A stretch of DNA of 64,000 nt from Thalassolituus oleivorans MIL-1. Its GTDB lineage: Bacteria; Pseudomonadota; Gammaproteobacteria; Pseudomonadales; Oceanobacteraceae. The DNA is taken from NCBI RefSeq assembly GCF_000355675.1, contig NC_020888.1, positions 3,740,001-3,804,000 on the forward strand. The letters run 5' to 3'. The translations under genes were made by a program, and so were the position numbers. The notes under the pieces were generated by a model. The model was not told where the DNA came from and did not search any database. It saw only the letters and a program-made list of their open reading frames with translations. This document shows, in pieces, positions 16,266 to 25,807 of this stretch (position 1 is its first letter; each line of letters begins with the position of its first letter).

Positions 16266-19025
16266 TTACTTATCTTCGTAACGCTGGTGCTTGAAGAACA
16301 CTCCAGAGTCACCAAACTGAGAAGCAGTAAAGTTAGAATCCATTACTAACTCACCTACTTTCACAGCACTGGCGCGACGTTCGTCAGCATAACGTTGTGA
16401 TGTTCTGCTCCAAATAGACGTTTTAATCTCTTTATCAGTAGCATAGACATCATACAACTTAGTACCTTCTGGCAAGCTCATAAGATCAGCACGGAAATCA
16501 TGCTCATCGCTAGAGAATAAGCCAGCCACTTCGGCACTTGGTACGAAGTACACTTGAGTTGGAGACTTAGGTGCTGCAACCGCAGAACCGTCAGAGTTAA
16601 CGCCGGCCATTGCATCAACCATTACTAACGTAGGCTTAGACGATACTAATGAGAACAAGGTGGTTGTGGCTAGAGTAATGTTCGACTCAACACGTACATA
16701 CTGAGATAGCTCATTAGCGAAGAAGTTGTAGTTATCTTCTTGACCAGACAAGGTATACAACGCAGATACGTTTTCTGATGGCTTACCATCGATAAACGTC
16801 TTCCACGCAAATCCTGGAGCAAAACCACGATCCGCTGGATCACCGGTTACAGATAAACGTAACAGTCCACATTCGTTACCTTTAAACACACCGGTATAAG
16901 GGTGGTTAGACGTTGCATTGAACGCGACCTTAGCCATAACACCGTGTGGGTGAATTGGCTTGGTATGACCAACAGGCGCTACGTCACCAACATAGTTTAC
17001 TTTGTCCCAAAGCACGCCATCGATTAAGCCGCCAATATCGATTGGTGGAATCGCTGGCAGTTCGCCTTCATCGTATTGAGTGCGCACGGCACCGTTAGTC
17101 CAAAGAAGATCTTGCTTAGTACATGCATCCCACGATTCATAGTTCTCAGGAAGATTTAGGCCCCAAGGTTTGAACGCGTTTTCAACACCCGTCAAAGACA
17201 CAGCCAACTCTGGGTTATGACGATTCAATACGTCAACCATAGTCGTGTTTTCAACCCAATCGTAACCTTCTTGGGTATACATTTCTGGAGTGTAATCCGA
17301 CGTTAGGAAACGGTCAGTAATGATGCGACGTGACGCATTCATGATGAAGATTTGAAATGCTGTCTCACCGAAAGCAAAGCCTTCAGGACGAACAGTCTCA
17401 CCTAACATCCCCACTAACACATCAATCTGTTCAACATCATCGTTATATACGCGACGGAGGTTCGCAACCGTTTCTGCATCATCAGTTAAGTCTTCAAACT
17501 TAGTGATTGGCTTCAAATTAATTTGACGACGGAACTCGTTATAACGCGGCACACCACGCTCACGGTCACGCAGAATATCAATGGTCGCAATGTCCATTTT
17601 ACCAACAACCGGCAAATCCAAATTACGCAGGAATTCAGGGAAGTTATTCAGTGTTAGTGAACCTGGGTTTGTAATACCGAACGAGTACCAAAGACGATCG
17701 ATACCTTGCTCATCAAGAATTGTTTCCGCATCGCCATCACGCGTGTCTACGACAGGAATCGACTCACGAACAATGTTTGAGCCAATGTCATACACATCGA
17801 TATTGTCGCGCATTAGAGGGTGCATACGGTAAACCGCCACAAACTCTTCGGTCAGAGTGAACGGCACACCAGCATTATCCGAATTACGAGCACCGGCCAA
17901 ACCAGTAACAGCCCACTCCAAAGCGGTACCATCATTAAGTGATTGTTCTAGATTTGAATCAACACCTAAAATAGTACGAACCCAAGAATCCGTTTTCGCC
18001 AAGTCTTCTGCTAGTTTCTCAAACTCGCCAGCATACTTATCACGCTCAGCCGTGTTGCCCACAAGGCCCCACCAGTTAGCGTACATAGCGCGTTCAGTTA
18101 CTGGGTTGGCGATGATTGCTGGAGTCCATTCAACAGTATGTATTTTAGCCATCAATGCCGAGTTAACTAAACGTGCTTTATCGTACAACCACTGATCATC
18201 TTTATCAGGATTGTTAGACGCTAGCATTTGCGCAATAGAGTTATGCTCTTGCACAAACAACTGGTGCAACATGCTTAGGCCAACCCACCAGTTGTCATTG
18301 AAACCAGTGACCGGGATGCCAGAGAAGAATTCTGTTGGTAAAGAACCATCGGAGTTAACCGTTAAACGACCGCCTTCGAATTCACGAATGCTATTCGATG
18401 TTGCCAAATCGCTACCGTAAATTTGCGAACCATCCCACCAGTGGGTATTCACGTTACGATAAGCTAACGGTAGGCCTTCTTCGTCGGCTGTGCGAGAAGT
18501 ATCGGCTTGAGTACGACGTACTGACATTACGCCAGGCCCCATCGCATCGTTTTCTGGTAGCTCTACCAAGATTGGATCATCCGCAGTATTTTCACCGTGG
18601 CTGAACCAGTCGTGGGTCATGAATTGAATCCATGCACCAGCAATAAAGTTAACGGATGTAGCGGGCTTAAAGTCATCGCCACGCGCCATTAAAGTGTTAC
18701 TAACTTCACGCGGGTTTGGCGTTAGCAACATACCAGATTCTTGTTCGGCGTATACCGCTTCAAGCTCTACGTTACGACCAAAGCGGCGATGCACAGAACC
18801 TTCAGAAGGATTTTCAAGATTGTTACAAGTACCATCTTCAGTACGAGCGCCCATGCTGCGTTCATCACAGCTCACTTCGGCGTTGTACTGCTCCCATTTT
18901 TCAAAATCGAATAGATTATTCTCAAAAAGCTCTTGGCGTTCCGCAGCTAAGGTTAACAACCCCGCGGTGATACCGAGCGTCCCGTATTTCACCAATGCTG
19001 GCCAGGTTACCCAGATACTACTCAT
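16266..19025 (-). CDS. Haem dioxygenase/peroxidase (alpha-DOX/cyclooxygenase type) with catalase-like C-terminal domain, 919 aa
   Basis: Residues about 50-640 are an animal-haem-peroxidase fold: RTEDGTCNNLENP (61-73), distal histidine His138 in FMTHDWFSH, NTHWWDGSQIYG (193-204), LHQLFVQEHNSIA (253-265) and proximal His402 in VYRMHPL. Tyr399, three before the proximal His, matches the catalytic Tyr of alpha-dioxygenase and cyclooxygenase, suggesting fatty-acid oxygenation rather than simple peroxidation. From about 640, HPHGVMAKVAF (692-702), TGVFKGNECGLLRLS (711-725), PGFAWKTFIDG (737-747) and NFFANELSQY (767-776) recall the catalase/allene-oxide-synthase superfamily. A catalase-type RxxxY haem ligand is not obvious. 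No clear signal peptide; a hydrophobic stretch lies at 9-28. AGGA precedes the ATG, and its leader contains two short inverted repeats (19055-19068, 19091-19102). Confidence 0.8.
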   Translation of the reverse strand: MSSIWVTWPALVKYGTLGITAGLLTLAAERQELFENNLFDFEKWEQYNAEVSCDERSMGARTEDGTCNNLENPSEGSVHRRFGRNVELEAVYAEQESGMLLTPNPREVSNTLMARGDDFKPATSVNFIAGAWIQFMTHDWFSHGENTADDPILVELPENDAMGPGVMSVRRTQADTSRTADEEGLPLAYRNVNTHWWDGSQIYGSDLATSNSIREFEGGRLTVNSDGSLPTEFFSGIPVTGFNDNWWVGLSMLHQLFVQEHNSIAQMLASNNPDKDDQWLYDKARLVNSALMAKIHTVEWTPAIIANPVTERAMYANWWGLVGNTAERDKYAGEFEKLAEDLAKTDSWVRTILGVDSNLEQSLNDGTALEWAVTGLAGARNSDNAGVPFTLTEEFVAVYRMHPLMRDNIDVYDIGSNIVRESIPVVDTRDGDAETILDEQGIDRLWYSFGITNPGSLTLNNFPEFLRNLDLPVVGKMDIATIDILRDRERGVPRYNEFRRQINLKPITKFEDLTDDAETVANLRRVYNDDVEQIDVLVGMLGETVRPEGFAFGETAFQIFIMNASRRIITDRFLTSDYTPEMYTQEGYDWVENTTMVDVLNRHNPELAVSLTGVENAFKPWGLNLPENYESWDACTKQDLLWTNGAVRTQYDEGELPAIPPIDIGGLIDGVLWDKVNYVGDVAPVGHTKPIHPHGVMAKVAFNATSNHPYTGVFKGNECGLLRLSVTGDPADRGFAPGFAWKTFIDGKPSENVSALYTLSGQEDNYNFFANELSQYVRVESNITLATTTLFSLVSSKPTLVMVDAMAGVNSDGSAVAAPKSPTQVYFVPSAEVAGLFSSDEHDFRADLMSLPEGTKLYDVYATDKEIKTSIWSRTSQRYADERRASAVKVGELVMDSNFTASQFGDSGVFFKHQRYEDK

Positions 19026-19195
19026 ATTTAAGTCCTATTTTATTGTTATAGATGACAAGCCATCTTGTTTTGCTTCACGCGTCGCATGTCCGACTAAAGT
19101 CGAAAGTTCAGGCATACGAAGTGAAGTAAAGTGAATCATCGATACAAGATCGAACGTGTGGCCAAATGAGTCTCAGGTTATAAAGAGATGCAAAA

Positions 19196-19339
19196 ATGAC
19201 AGATATTTACAAAAAACGGAGGACAGTACTTTTTCATGGGCGCATTTTACCTAACGCAAAACAGGCCATGAAAAATGCTTATAAATCAAACAGTAAGGAA
19301 CAATTGTTAGAGAAACTGAACTTATTGCGCCAAAGCTAA
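19196..19339 (+). CDS. Possible small basic protein, 47 aa
   Basis: The 389-bp gap between the dioxygenase and the exonuclease contains an open frame MTDIYKKRRTVLFHGRILPN... ending KLNLLRQS. It is Lys/Arg-rich, has AAAGAG 8 nt before the ATG, and lies opposite to both neighbours. I know no homologue and there is no terminator after it. It may be chance. Confidence 0.3.
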   Translation: MTDIYKKRRTVLFHGRILPNAKQAMKNAYKSNSKEQLLEKLNLLRQS

Positions 19340-19414
19340 GGACGGCACACACGTTCGAAATGGTCATAAAACAGACAAAGTAGTACTTTAGATGTAGAAA
19401 CTATGGCTGGAAAT

Positions 19415-19906
19415 TTACGCTTTTGTGACGCGTTGAAAAGTTTCTTGTAACACGCGAACATCGTTCGCAGCGCGATGGCGCTCAAGCCCAAAGTCGCTCC
19501 AGAGAGATTTTTTGGTATCGTGCCAGCGTTCCATTTCGGCAGGCTCCAGCAGCTTGTTGATCGTCTCGATACGGAAGCGCTGGACCAACTCCGCTTCGTC
19601 AAACAAGCGACCTATCCAAGAGCTATCAAAGCTCCAAGCATCGGAATACAGCGTTTGGCCGCGTAACTTTTCATTAAGAAGAAGGGCGACTTCCCTAGGA
19701 GTACTGCCTTCTTCCTGCAGATGCTCACGGGAAATACCGTGGATGAGTTCAGCTTTTGGATCCCAGTGATCCCAACCAAGCGCAGGTTTAATCAGATAGC
19801 TCTGCACCTCACGATCTTCCAGCGCGAATCCCACCTCAATCGGGTAACTGCCGCGGCCAAAGCCTGATGCTTCGACATCAATGATAGGTGGTATTTGGAT
19901 GGTCAC
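19415..19906 (-). CDS. DEDDh-type 3'-5' exonuclease-like protein, 163 aa
   Basis: Short single-domain exonuclease of the RNase T/DnaQ fold. Motif ExoI is IDVEASGFG (Asp10, Glu12), and the end motif HRAANDVRVL gives the His and last Asp of DEDDh. SYPIEVGFA after ExoI and the middle SDAWSFDSSW motif (ExoII-like) fit. The substrate cannot be told from sequence. Not clearly in an operon: 162 bp separate it from the GspE gene, with no feature I recognise there. Confidence 0.82.
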   Translation of the reverse strand: MTIQIPPIIDVEASGFGRGSYPIEVGFALEDREVQSYLIKPALGWDHWDPKAELIHGISREHLQEEGSTPREVALLLNEKLRGQTLYSDAWSFDSSWIGRLFDEAELVQRFRIETINKLLEPAEMERWHDTKKSLWSDFGLERHRAANDVRVLQETFQRVTKA

Positions 19907-20068
19907 TCGATTCCTACTTATGTTTGGACATTTTGTACAGTGTAGACAGAGTTTGCGTGGGGCTCTATGAATCAGCGCACACTCTTTAAATCCGCATCAG
20001 TAATTCAATTGGGACGCATTCTGAACGGTTAAGGGGTAATGTTCAATTTTACGCTGCAATTTTATGAT

Positions 20069-21859
20069 TCAATTATGACTCGTTAATTTTGCTGCGGGGG
20101 CAACACGCATAACTTCGGCCATTGTCGTTAAACCGGCGGCTACTTTATGCGCACCACTTAAACGCAAACTATGCATACCCTCTTTCATTGCCGCTTGGCG
20201 TAACTTTTGGTGATCCGTTTGCTCATGAATGAGAGGCTCTAACGACTCAGTCATCGGCATGACTTCATAGATCCCCATACGCCCTAAGTAGCCAGTACCG
20301 CGACATTCTAAACAGCCTTTAGCACCATAAACATGAGGCGGGGTTTTGACCAACCAAGGGGCAGTAAGTTGCTTCCAAATTTTCTCATCGACCGGTTCTT
20401 TTACTTTGCAGTGCGGACACAAAGTACGTACCAGTCGCTGCGCCATCACACCCAGCACACTGGTGCGAATCAAATAGGCGGGTAATCCCAATTCTTGTAG
20501 TCGAGTAAACGCCGAAGGCGCATCGTTGGTGTGCAAAGTAGAAAGCACTAAGTGCCCGGTTAATGCCGCCTGCACCGCTATCTCGGCGGTCTCTAAGTCT
20601 CGTACCTCACCGACCATGATAATGTCAGGGTCTTGGCGTAATAACGCACGTACACCGCTGGCAAACGTGAGATCAATACCCGGATGCACCTGCATCTGGT
20701 TGAACAGCGGCTCCACCATTTCAATCGGATCTTCAATGGTCGAAACGTTTACTTCTGGCGTCGCCAACTGACGTAGGGTCGAGTATAGCGTCGTGGTTTT
20801 ACCCGAGCCGGTTGGCCCAGTCACAAACACAATACCGTGATTGTTGGTGGTCATCTGATTCCAGCGACGACGATCTTCTTTGCCAAAGCCCATTTCCGAG
20901 AAGCTGCGCATGAGCACTTGCGGGTCGAACACACGCATCACCAACTTTTCGCCAAACGCAGTCGGCAATGTGGATAAGCGTAATTCAACTTCCTGGCCGT
21001 CTGGGGTTTTGGTTTTCAGACGGCTGTCTTGGGGTTTACGTTTTTCGGCAATGTTCATGCGCCCTAAGGATTTAATCCGCGCCACCACAGCCAAAGCCAC
21101 TTCTGCCGGTAATTCATAAACATTATGCAGCACACCATCAATGCGGAAACGCACATGACCGACTTCGCGCCGTGGCTCTAAATGAATATCGCTGGCACGC
21201 TGATCAAACGCGTATTGCAGCAGCCAATCCACAATATTAACGATGTGCTCGTCGTTAGCATCCGGCGCTTTAGCTTGGCCGAGCTCCAACATAGATTCGA
21301 GATTCTGCACTGCGCTCATGCCAGCGTGGTGCTTACGTGCTCGCGTCACGGAATTCGACAATTGATAAAATTCAACACGATAACGGCGAATATCCGCAGG
21401 CGATGTCAGCACGCATTTCACCTGACGACGGGTGACATGTTCTAAATCGACAACCCAGCTACGAACTTGCGGCTCTGCAGTAGCGACGACAACTTCATCG
21501 GTACTGACCTTAATCGCCAAAATTTGATGGCGATCAGAAAAAGCATAAGACATAACGTCGGTCACGGAGCTGACATTAATTTCGAGCGGATCAATTTGAT
21601 ACGACTCCATATTAAAGCGTTCAGCCAGCCACTCGACGATGGCATATTCGTTAAGGACGCGTGCTTTACTCGATCCTTGTACGCGCGCATCGGCATAGCC
21701 CTGGCGCGCCACTAAGGTAATAGGATGCAGGTGAGTTTCATCGTGCTGGCGACGAATCGACAACGACATCTGATGATCCTCATCATTCAGCAGACCATCT
21801 CGACGCATGTCTTCCAACAGGGTGAGCAATGCGATGGGGTGATCTGCCTTGGCTTGCAT
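20069..21859 (-). CDS. GspE/PulE-family secretion or pilus ATPase, orphan, 596 aa
   Basis: Hexameric ATPase of type II secretion/type IV pilus systems. The N-terminal MshEN-like domain (about 30-165) precedes the catalytic part. SDIHLEPR lies at 223-230, Walker A GPTGSGKTT at 348-356, and the Asp box and Walker B IIMVGEVRD at 413-421 with LSTLHTNDA at 439-447. A tetracysteine zinc module is at Cys481/484 and Cys516/519. No other gsp or pil gene is in the window, so the partner system is elsewhere or it serves another role. It follows the YgiF-type gene by only 12 bp. Confidence 0.9.
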   Translation of the reverse strand: MQAKADHPIALLTLLEDMRRDGLLNDEDHQMSLSIRRQHDETHLHPITLVARQGYADARVQGSSKARVLNEYAIVEWLAERFNMESYQIDPLEINVSSVTDVMSYAFSDRHQILAIKVSTDEVVVATAEPQVRSWVVDLEHVTRRQVKCVLTSPADIRRYRVEFYQLSNSVTRARKHHAGMSAVQNLESMLELGQAKAPDANDEHIVNIVDWLLQYAFDQRASDIHLEPRREVGHVRFRIDGVLHNVYELPAEVALAVVARIKSLGRMNIAEKRKPQDSRLKTKTPDGQEVELRLSTLPTAFGEKLVMRVFDPQVLMRSFSEMGFGKEDRRRWNQMTTNNHGIVFVTGPTGSGKTTTLYSTLRQLATPEVNVSTIEDPIEMVEPLFNQMQVHPGIDLTFASGVRALLRQDPDIIMVGEVRDLETAEIAVQAALTGHLVLSTLHTNDAPSAFTRLQELGLPAYLIRTSVLGVMAQRLVRTLCPHCKVKEPVDEKIWKQLTAPWLVKTPPHVYGAKGCLECRGTGYLGRMGIYEVMPMTESLEPLIHEQTDHQKLRQAAMKEGMHSLRLSGAHKVAAGLTTMAEVMRVAPAAKLTSHN

Positions 21860-21871
21860 AAGTTTGGTTCT

Positions 21872-23185
21872 CTACGCGGTTATCAAATGACGGAATTCGC
21901 TGGCCATTAAATTTAGGTCGTCAGCATTCGGCTCTTCATCGAACAAATAGCATTCAAGCATACCTGTTAATACCAAGCGAGTGGCAACCGCGGTCTTTAT
22001 CCAACCACTTTTCCGATCCGCCGCTTGGGCATAGCGGGTTATGACCAACATTTGCACAATGGCCTCATGCAGATCGGGCCAGTTATTAATGGCGCTGGCT
22101 TGTTCAAAGCGGCGCGCTAAATCGTCAGGTAGCCAATGGCGCAACAGAGCACGGCCGACATGACTGGAAGCTTCTTCAACTTCTGGCCAAGGTAACTCAT
22201 ACAAGGCACGCGAAGCATTTAATAAAGCGCTCGCCAGTGTTGAGTTTTGCTGCCACTTTGCGCATTCCGCCGACCAGCTAGAGTCTTCGAGTTGAGCTGC
22301 GTTTTTGGCCAATTCCCAAATAGCGAGTCGCAGGGTTTCGAGTGCTGTGCGCAATTCTTTCGTAGCACTGCGTTTCAGTGTACGACCGCTCCAAGACAAT
22401 ACTTGGCGTAAACCTTGGACATGCTGAATCGCGGCAACCGCAGCTTCTCGTTCTTCTGCCCAAATCGCCTGCTCTAACGTGCGTTGCAACGCATTCATCT
22501 CAGCGTTTAACCACTGCGGTAAAGCCTCGGCCATGCGTTGATCACAATACACTGGCAATTTGGCCTGCCACTGCGGCGCTAAGTCGGCCAAGCGATAGCC
22601 ACGTTCAGCTTTACTAATATCGCTGATCCATAAGGGCGCGACGCTTTGCATCTGTGCCACAAGGGTCCAGAGTAAATTGGCATTACCTTGCTTTAATTCC
22701 AACTCAACTTCTAATAATGACTGCTCTAATTCGCCCGCCACAATAAGGCCTTGATCAATCACCACTTCGATAGTCGTATCGCTACTCGCATCCGTCCAAA
22801 GCCAAGCTTGGCGTTCGAAGTGCGTACCGAAAACGACGGCTAACGTCTTAGCATCAACCCCTGCTGGCCACGCATCCTGAACTTCCGCTTGCTCAAATAA
22901 GCTTACATCCAGCGCCGGTGAACTTAACGGCCAGTTCCATTCACCACGAATTTGCAGTCCGGCCTGTGGTTGCCCACGAGTCTTTAACGTCTGCTCAGCT
23001 CCGCCTTCGGTATGACGAATACGCAACGCGGCTTTCGCCTTAGAAAGCGCGCAGGCAGGCGTATCGTAATAGTCATTTTTCAGCGTAGAATGATCGGCCG
23101 GCATCGCAACTTGGTTCAAAAAGTCGGTTAATGCCGGAAGGTTTGCCTCACTGAGGCGTACTTTGAGTTCGATTTCTTTAGTCAT
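21872..23185 (-). CDS. CYTH-CHAD inorganic triphosphatase, YgiF-like, 437 aa
   Basis: Residues about 1-200 form the CYTH tunnel fold with the ExExK signature (EIELKVRL) and the basic strand AALRIRH. YgiF of E. coli hydrolyses tripolyphosphate with such a domain. Residues about 225-437 form a CHAD helical domain, rich in conserved His/Arg and thought to bind polyphosphate. It is divergent from argE (45 bp) and upstream of the orphan GspE gene on the same transcript. Confidence 0.88.
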   Translation of the reverse strand: MTKEIELKVRLSEANLPALTDFLNQVAMPADHSTLKNDYYDTPACALSKAKAALRIRHTEGGAEQTLKTRGQPQAGLQIRGEWNWPLSSPALDVSLFEQAEVQDAWPAGVDAKTLAVVFGTHFERQAWLWTDASSDTTIEVVIDQGLIVAGELEQSLLEVELELKQGNANLLWTLVAQMQSVAPLWISDISKAERGYRLADLAPQWQAKLPVYCDQRMAEALPQWLNAEMNALQRTLEQAIWAEEREAAVAAIQHVQGLRQVLSWSGRTLKRSATKELRTALETLRLAIWELAKNAAQLEDSSWSAECAKWQQNSTLASALLNASRALYELPWPEVEEASSHVGRALLRHWLPDDLARRFEQASAINNWPDLHEAIVQMLVITRYAQAADRKSGWIKTAVATRLVLTGMLECYLFDEEPNADDLNLMASEFRHLITA

Positions 23186-23230
23186 GGCGCTATTGTCGTG
23201 AGCCGGTCCTTATAACGCAAGTAGAGGTGT

Positions 23231-24400
23231 GTGATGTCTGGTATTCAAATGCCTAATACGGTTGAAAAACTGCGGGCGCTTATTGCTGCAAATAGCATGA
23301 GTTCGGTACTGCCCGACTACGACAACAGCAACCTCGGCGTTATTGAATTACTGGCCAGCTGGTTTGGCGATCTCGGTTTTAAATGCGAAGTGATCGCCAT
23401 CGCCGACAACCCAGGAAAATACAATTTAATCGCCACCTTAGGCACAGGTACTGGCGGTCTCGTATTGAGCGGCCACACCGACACAGTGCCATGTAACCCT
23501 GAGCGCTGGGCCTCTGACCCATTCACTCTTACCGAGCGCAACAATCGCTTTTATGGATTGGGGACTTGCGATATGAAGGGGTTTTTCGCCTTGGTATTAG
23601 CCGCGGTAGAGAAATACCACACCCAGAGTTTTCATCAGCCTTTAATCGTACTCGCAACCGCTGATGAAGAAAGTTCGATGAGCGGTGCGCGTTCGCTAAG
23701 TAGCAGCCAGTTCTCCCAAGGGCGGTACGCTGTTGTGGGTGAACCCACTAGCCTGAAGCCGATTCGAATGCACAAAGGCATCATCATGGAAACGATTCGC
23801 CTAGTCGGTAAAGCTGGGCATTCGTCCGATCCAAGCCTCGGTGTTAGTGCAATGGATGCGATGCATAACGTCATGGGCGAATTGAAACAGCTACGCATTG
23901 ACCTCGCCAGTCGCTATCAAAACGCGCATTTCGCCGTTAATACGCCAACACTCAATTTGGGTTGCCTGCACGGTGGCGATAACCCCAACCGTATTTGTGG
24001 CAGCTGCGAACTGGCGTTCGATTTACGCGCCTTACCGGGAATGAGTAACGACGATTTACGCACTGAAATTCTGCAACGACTTAACCCCATTGCCGCTGAA
24101 AATCGCGTTGAGTTAACACTAGAGTCGTTATTCCCGGGCATTAATCCGTTTGCCGAAAGTGAAAATAGCGAACTCGTGCAAATTGCCGAGCGTCTAACGG
24201 CCAGTACCAGCAATGCTGTGAACTACGCAACGGAAGCGCCTTTCCTGCAAAACCTAGGAATGGAAACCATTATTCTTGGCCCAGGCAGTATTGATCAGGC
24301 GCACCAAGTGGATGAATTTATCGCACAGGATCAAATCGACCCTTGTGTAAACTTACTCAGCCAATTGATCGAACACTTTTGTTTAACGCCTCGCGGATAA
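23231..24400 (+). CDS. argE: Acetylornithine deacetylase ArgE, 389 aa
   Basis: M20 zinc peptidase-fold enzyme that frees ornithine from N-acetylornithine in the linear arginine pathway. Zinc-site motifs are LSGHTDTVPC, GLGTCDMKGFFALVL and ATADEESSMSGAR; GHSSDPSLGVSAMDAM starts the dimerisation lid. Length matches E. coli ArgE (383). The annotated start is ATG at 23234 or the preceding ATG 23231-region; the two differ by one codon. argA follows 87 bp downstream. Confidence 0.94.
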   Translation: MMSGIQMPNTVEKLRALIAANSMSSVLPDYDNSNLGVIELLASWFGDLGFKCEVIAIADNPGKYNLIATLGTGTGGLVLSGHTDTVPCNPERWASDPFTLTERNNRFYGLGTCDMKGFFALVLAAVEKYHTQSFHQPLIVLATADEESSMSGARSLSSSQFSQGRYAVVGEPTSLKPIRMHKGIIMETIRLVGKAGHSSDPSLGVSAMDAMHNVMGELKQLRIDLASRYQNAHFAVNTPTLNLGCLHGGDNPNRICGSCELAFDLRALPGMSNDDLRTEILQRLNPIAAENRVELTLESLFPGINPFAESENSELVQIAERLTASTSNAVNYATEAPFLQNLGMETIILGPGSIDQAHQVDEFIAQDQIDPCVNLLSQLIEHFCLTPRG

Positions 24401-24487
24401 CAAAAGCGAGCAAACAAGCCCAATACATTGGTTTAGCGCGCCTGTCGTGATTAAATCCAGATAGAACGCCGAGAAGAGAGCCCGACA

Positions 24488-25789
24488 GTGACAGCAGACA
24501 GCACCGAATACGTGCAATGGTTTCGTAATTCCTCCCCGTATATTAATGCGCATCGGAGAAAAACCTTCGTCATCATGTTTGATGGCGATGCCATCCTGCA
24601 CCCAAATTTCAACAGCATAGTGCAAGATATCGCCCTACTTACTAGCTTGGGTGTGCGTTTAGTATTAGTCCACGGTGCGCGTATGCAAATCGATACGGTG
24701 CTGCAGCGTTTAGACATCGAAAGTCAATTTCACAATGACTTACGCGTTACTGATGCCAATGCACTTAACGCCGTAAAAGCGGCTATTGGCATGGTTAAAG
24801 CGGATATCGAATCGCGTCTTTCTGTTGGTATACCCGGCTCCCCCATGCACGGCGCACGCATTCGCGTCGTGAGTGGTAATTTCGTCACAGCAAAGCCACT
24901 CGGTGTGATCGGCGGTGTCGACTTTCAACATACCGGCGAAGTACGGCGTATTGAGCACCAAGCGATTAGCAATTTATTAGATCAGCATAATATTGTGCTG
25001 CTGTCGTGCGCGGGCTATTCGCCATCGGGTGAAATGTTTAACCTCAGTGTTGAAGACGTTGCCCAACAAGCCGCCATTAGTTTACGTGCCGACAAACTGA
25101 TTATTCTGGGCGAAAGTGACGGTCTGCCAGATGATGGCGATACCCACACCGAAATCACCTGTCGCCAATTAGAGCAAATTTTGCACGAATTAACCGGCAG
25201 TGAACGTTGCCATGCCGACGCCGCACTTAAATGCGTACGCCAAGGTGTGCCTCGCGTACATATTTTAAGTTATCAAGTTGATGGCGCCTTGCTACAAGAG
25301 CTATTTACCCGCGAAGGTAGCGGCACGCTGATTACCCAAGAAGCCTACGATCAATTACGGCCTGCCAATATTGATGACGTAGCGGGTATTTTGCAGCTGT
25401 TACAGCCGCTAGAAGAACAAGGCATCTTAGTGCGGCGTTCGCGTGAATTATTAGAAACAGAAATTCATCGTTTTAATGTCATCGAACGCGACGGATTAAT
25501 CACGGCCTGCGCAGCGCTCTATCCTTATTCCGATGATCAAGCCGAACTGGCTTGCGTGGCGGTGCATAGCGATTATCGTGGTAGCAATCGTGGCAATCGT
25601 TTGCTGGAGCAAATTGAGCAAGAAGCACGGCGTCGTCAATACAAACAACTATTTGTATTAACAACGCGCACTGCGCATTGGTTTATTGAAAATGGCTTTG
25701 TTGCTGGGGCAGTAAGCGAATTACCGCAAGAACGCCAACGCTTGTACAATTTCCAACGTAATTCCAAAGTGTTTTTCAAAACCCTGTAA
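24488..25789 (+). CDS. argA: N-acetylglutamate synthase ArgA, 433 aa
   Basis: First enzyme of arginine biosynthesis. Residues about 20-285 form an amino-acid-kinase-like domain (LVHGARMQIDTVLQ; VLLSCAGYSPSGEMFNL) that binds the arginine inhibitor. Residues about 290-433 are the GNAT acetyltransferase domain with acetyl-CoA loop HSDYRGSNRGNRLLEQIE. The start is GTG with GAAGAGAG upstream. It sits directly after argE. Confidence 0.95.
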   Translation: MTADSTEYVQWFRNSSPYINAHRRKTFVIMFDGDAILHPNFNSIVQDIALLTSLGVRLVLVHGARMQIDTVLQRLDIESQFHNDLRVTDANALNAVKAAIGMVKADIESRLSVGIPGSPMHGARIRVVSGNFVTAKPLGVIGGVDFQHTGEVRRIEHQAISNLLDQHNIVLLSCAGYSPSGEMFNLSVEDVAQQAAISLRADKLIILGESDGLPDDGDTHTEITCRQLEQILHELTGSERCHADAALKCVRQGVPRVHILSYQVDGALLQELFTREGSGTLITQEAYDQLRPANIDDVAGILQLLQPLEEQGILVRRSRELLETEIHRFNVIERDGLITACAALYPYSDDQAELACVAVHSDYRGSNRGNRLLEQIEQEARRRQYKQLFVLTTRTAHWFIENGFVAGAVSELPQERQRLYNFQRNSKVFFKTL

Positions 25790-25807
25790 AACACAGGAAG
25801 CTCATCA

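Noticed and set aside
19983-20034. Short frame between exonuclease and GspE genes
   Set aside because: About 21 codons, no ribosome site.
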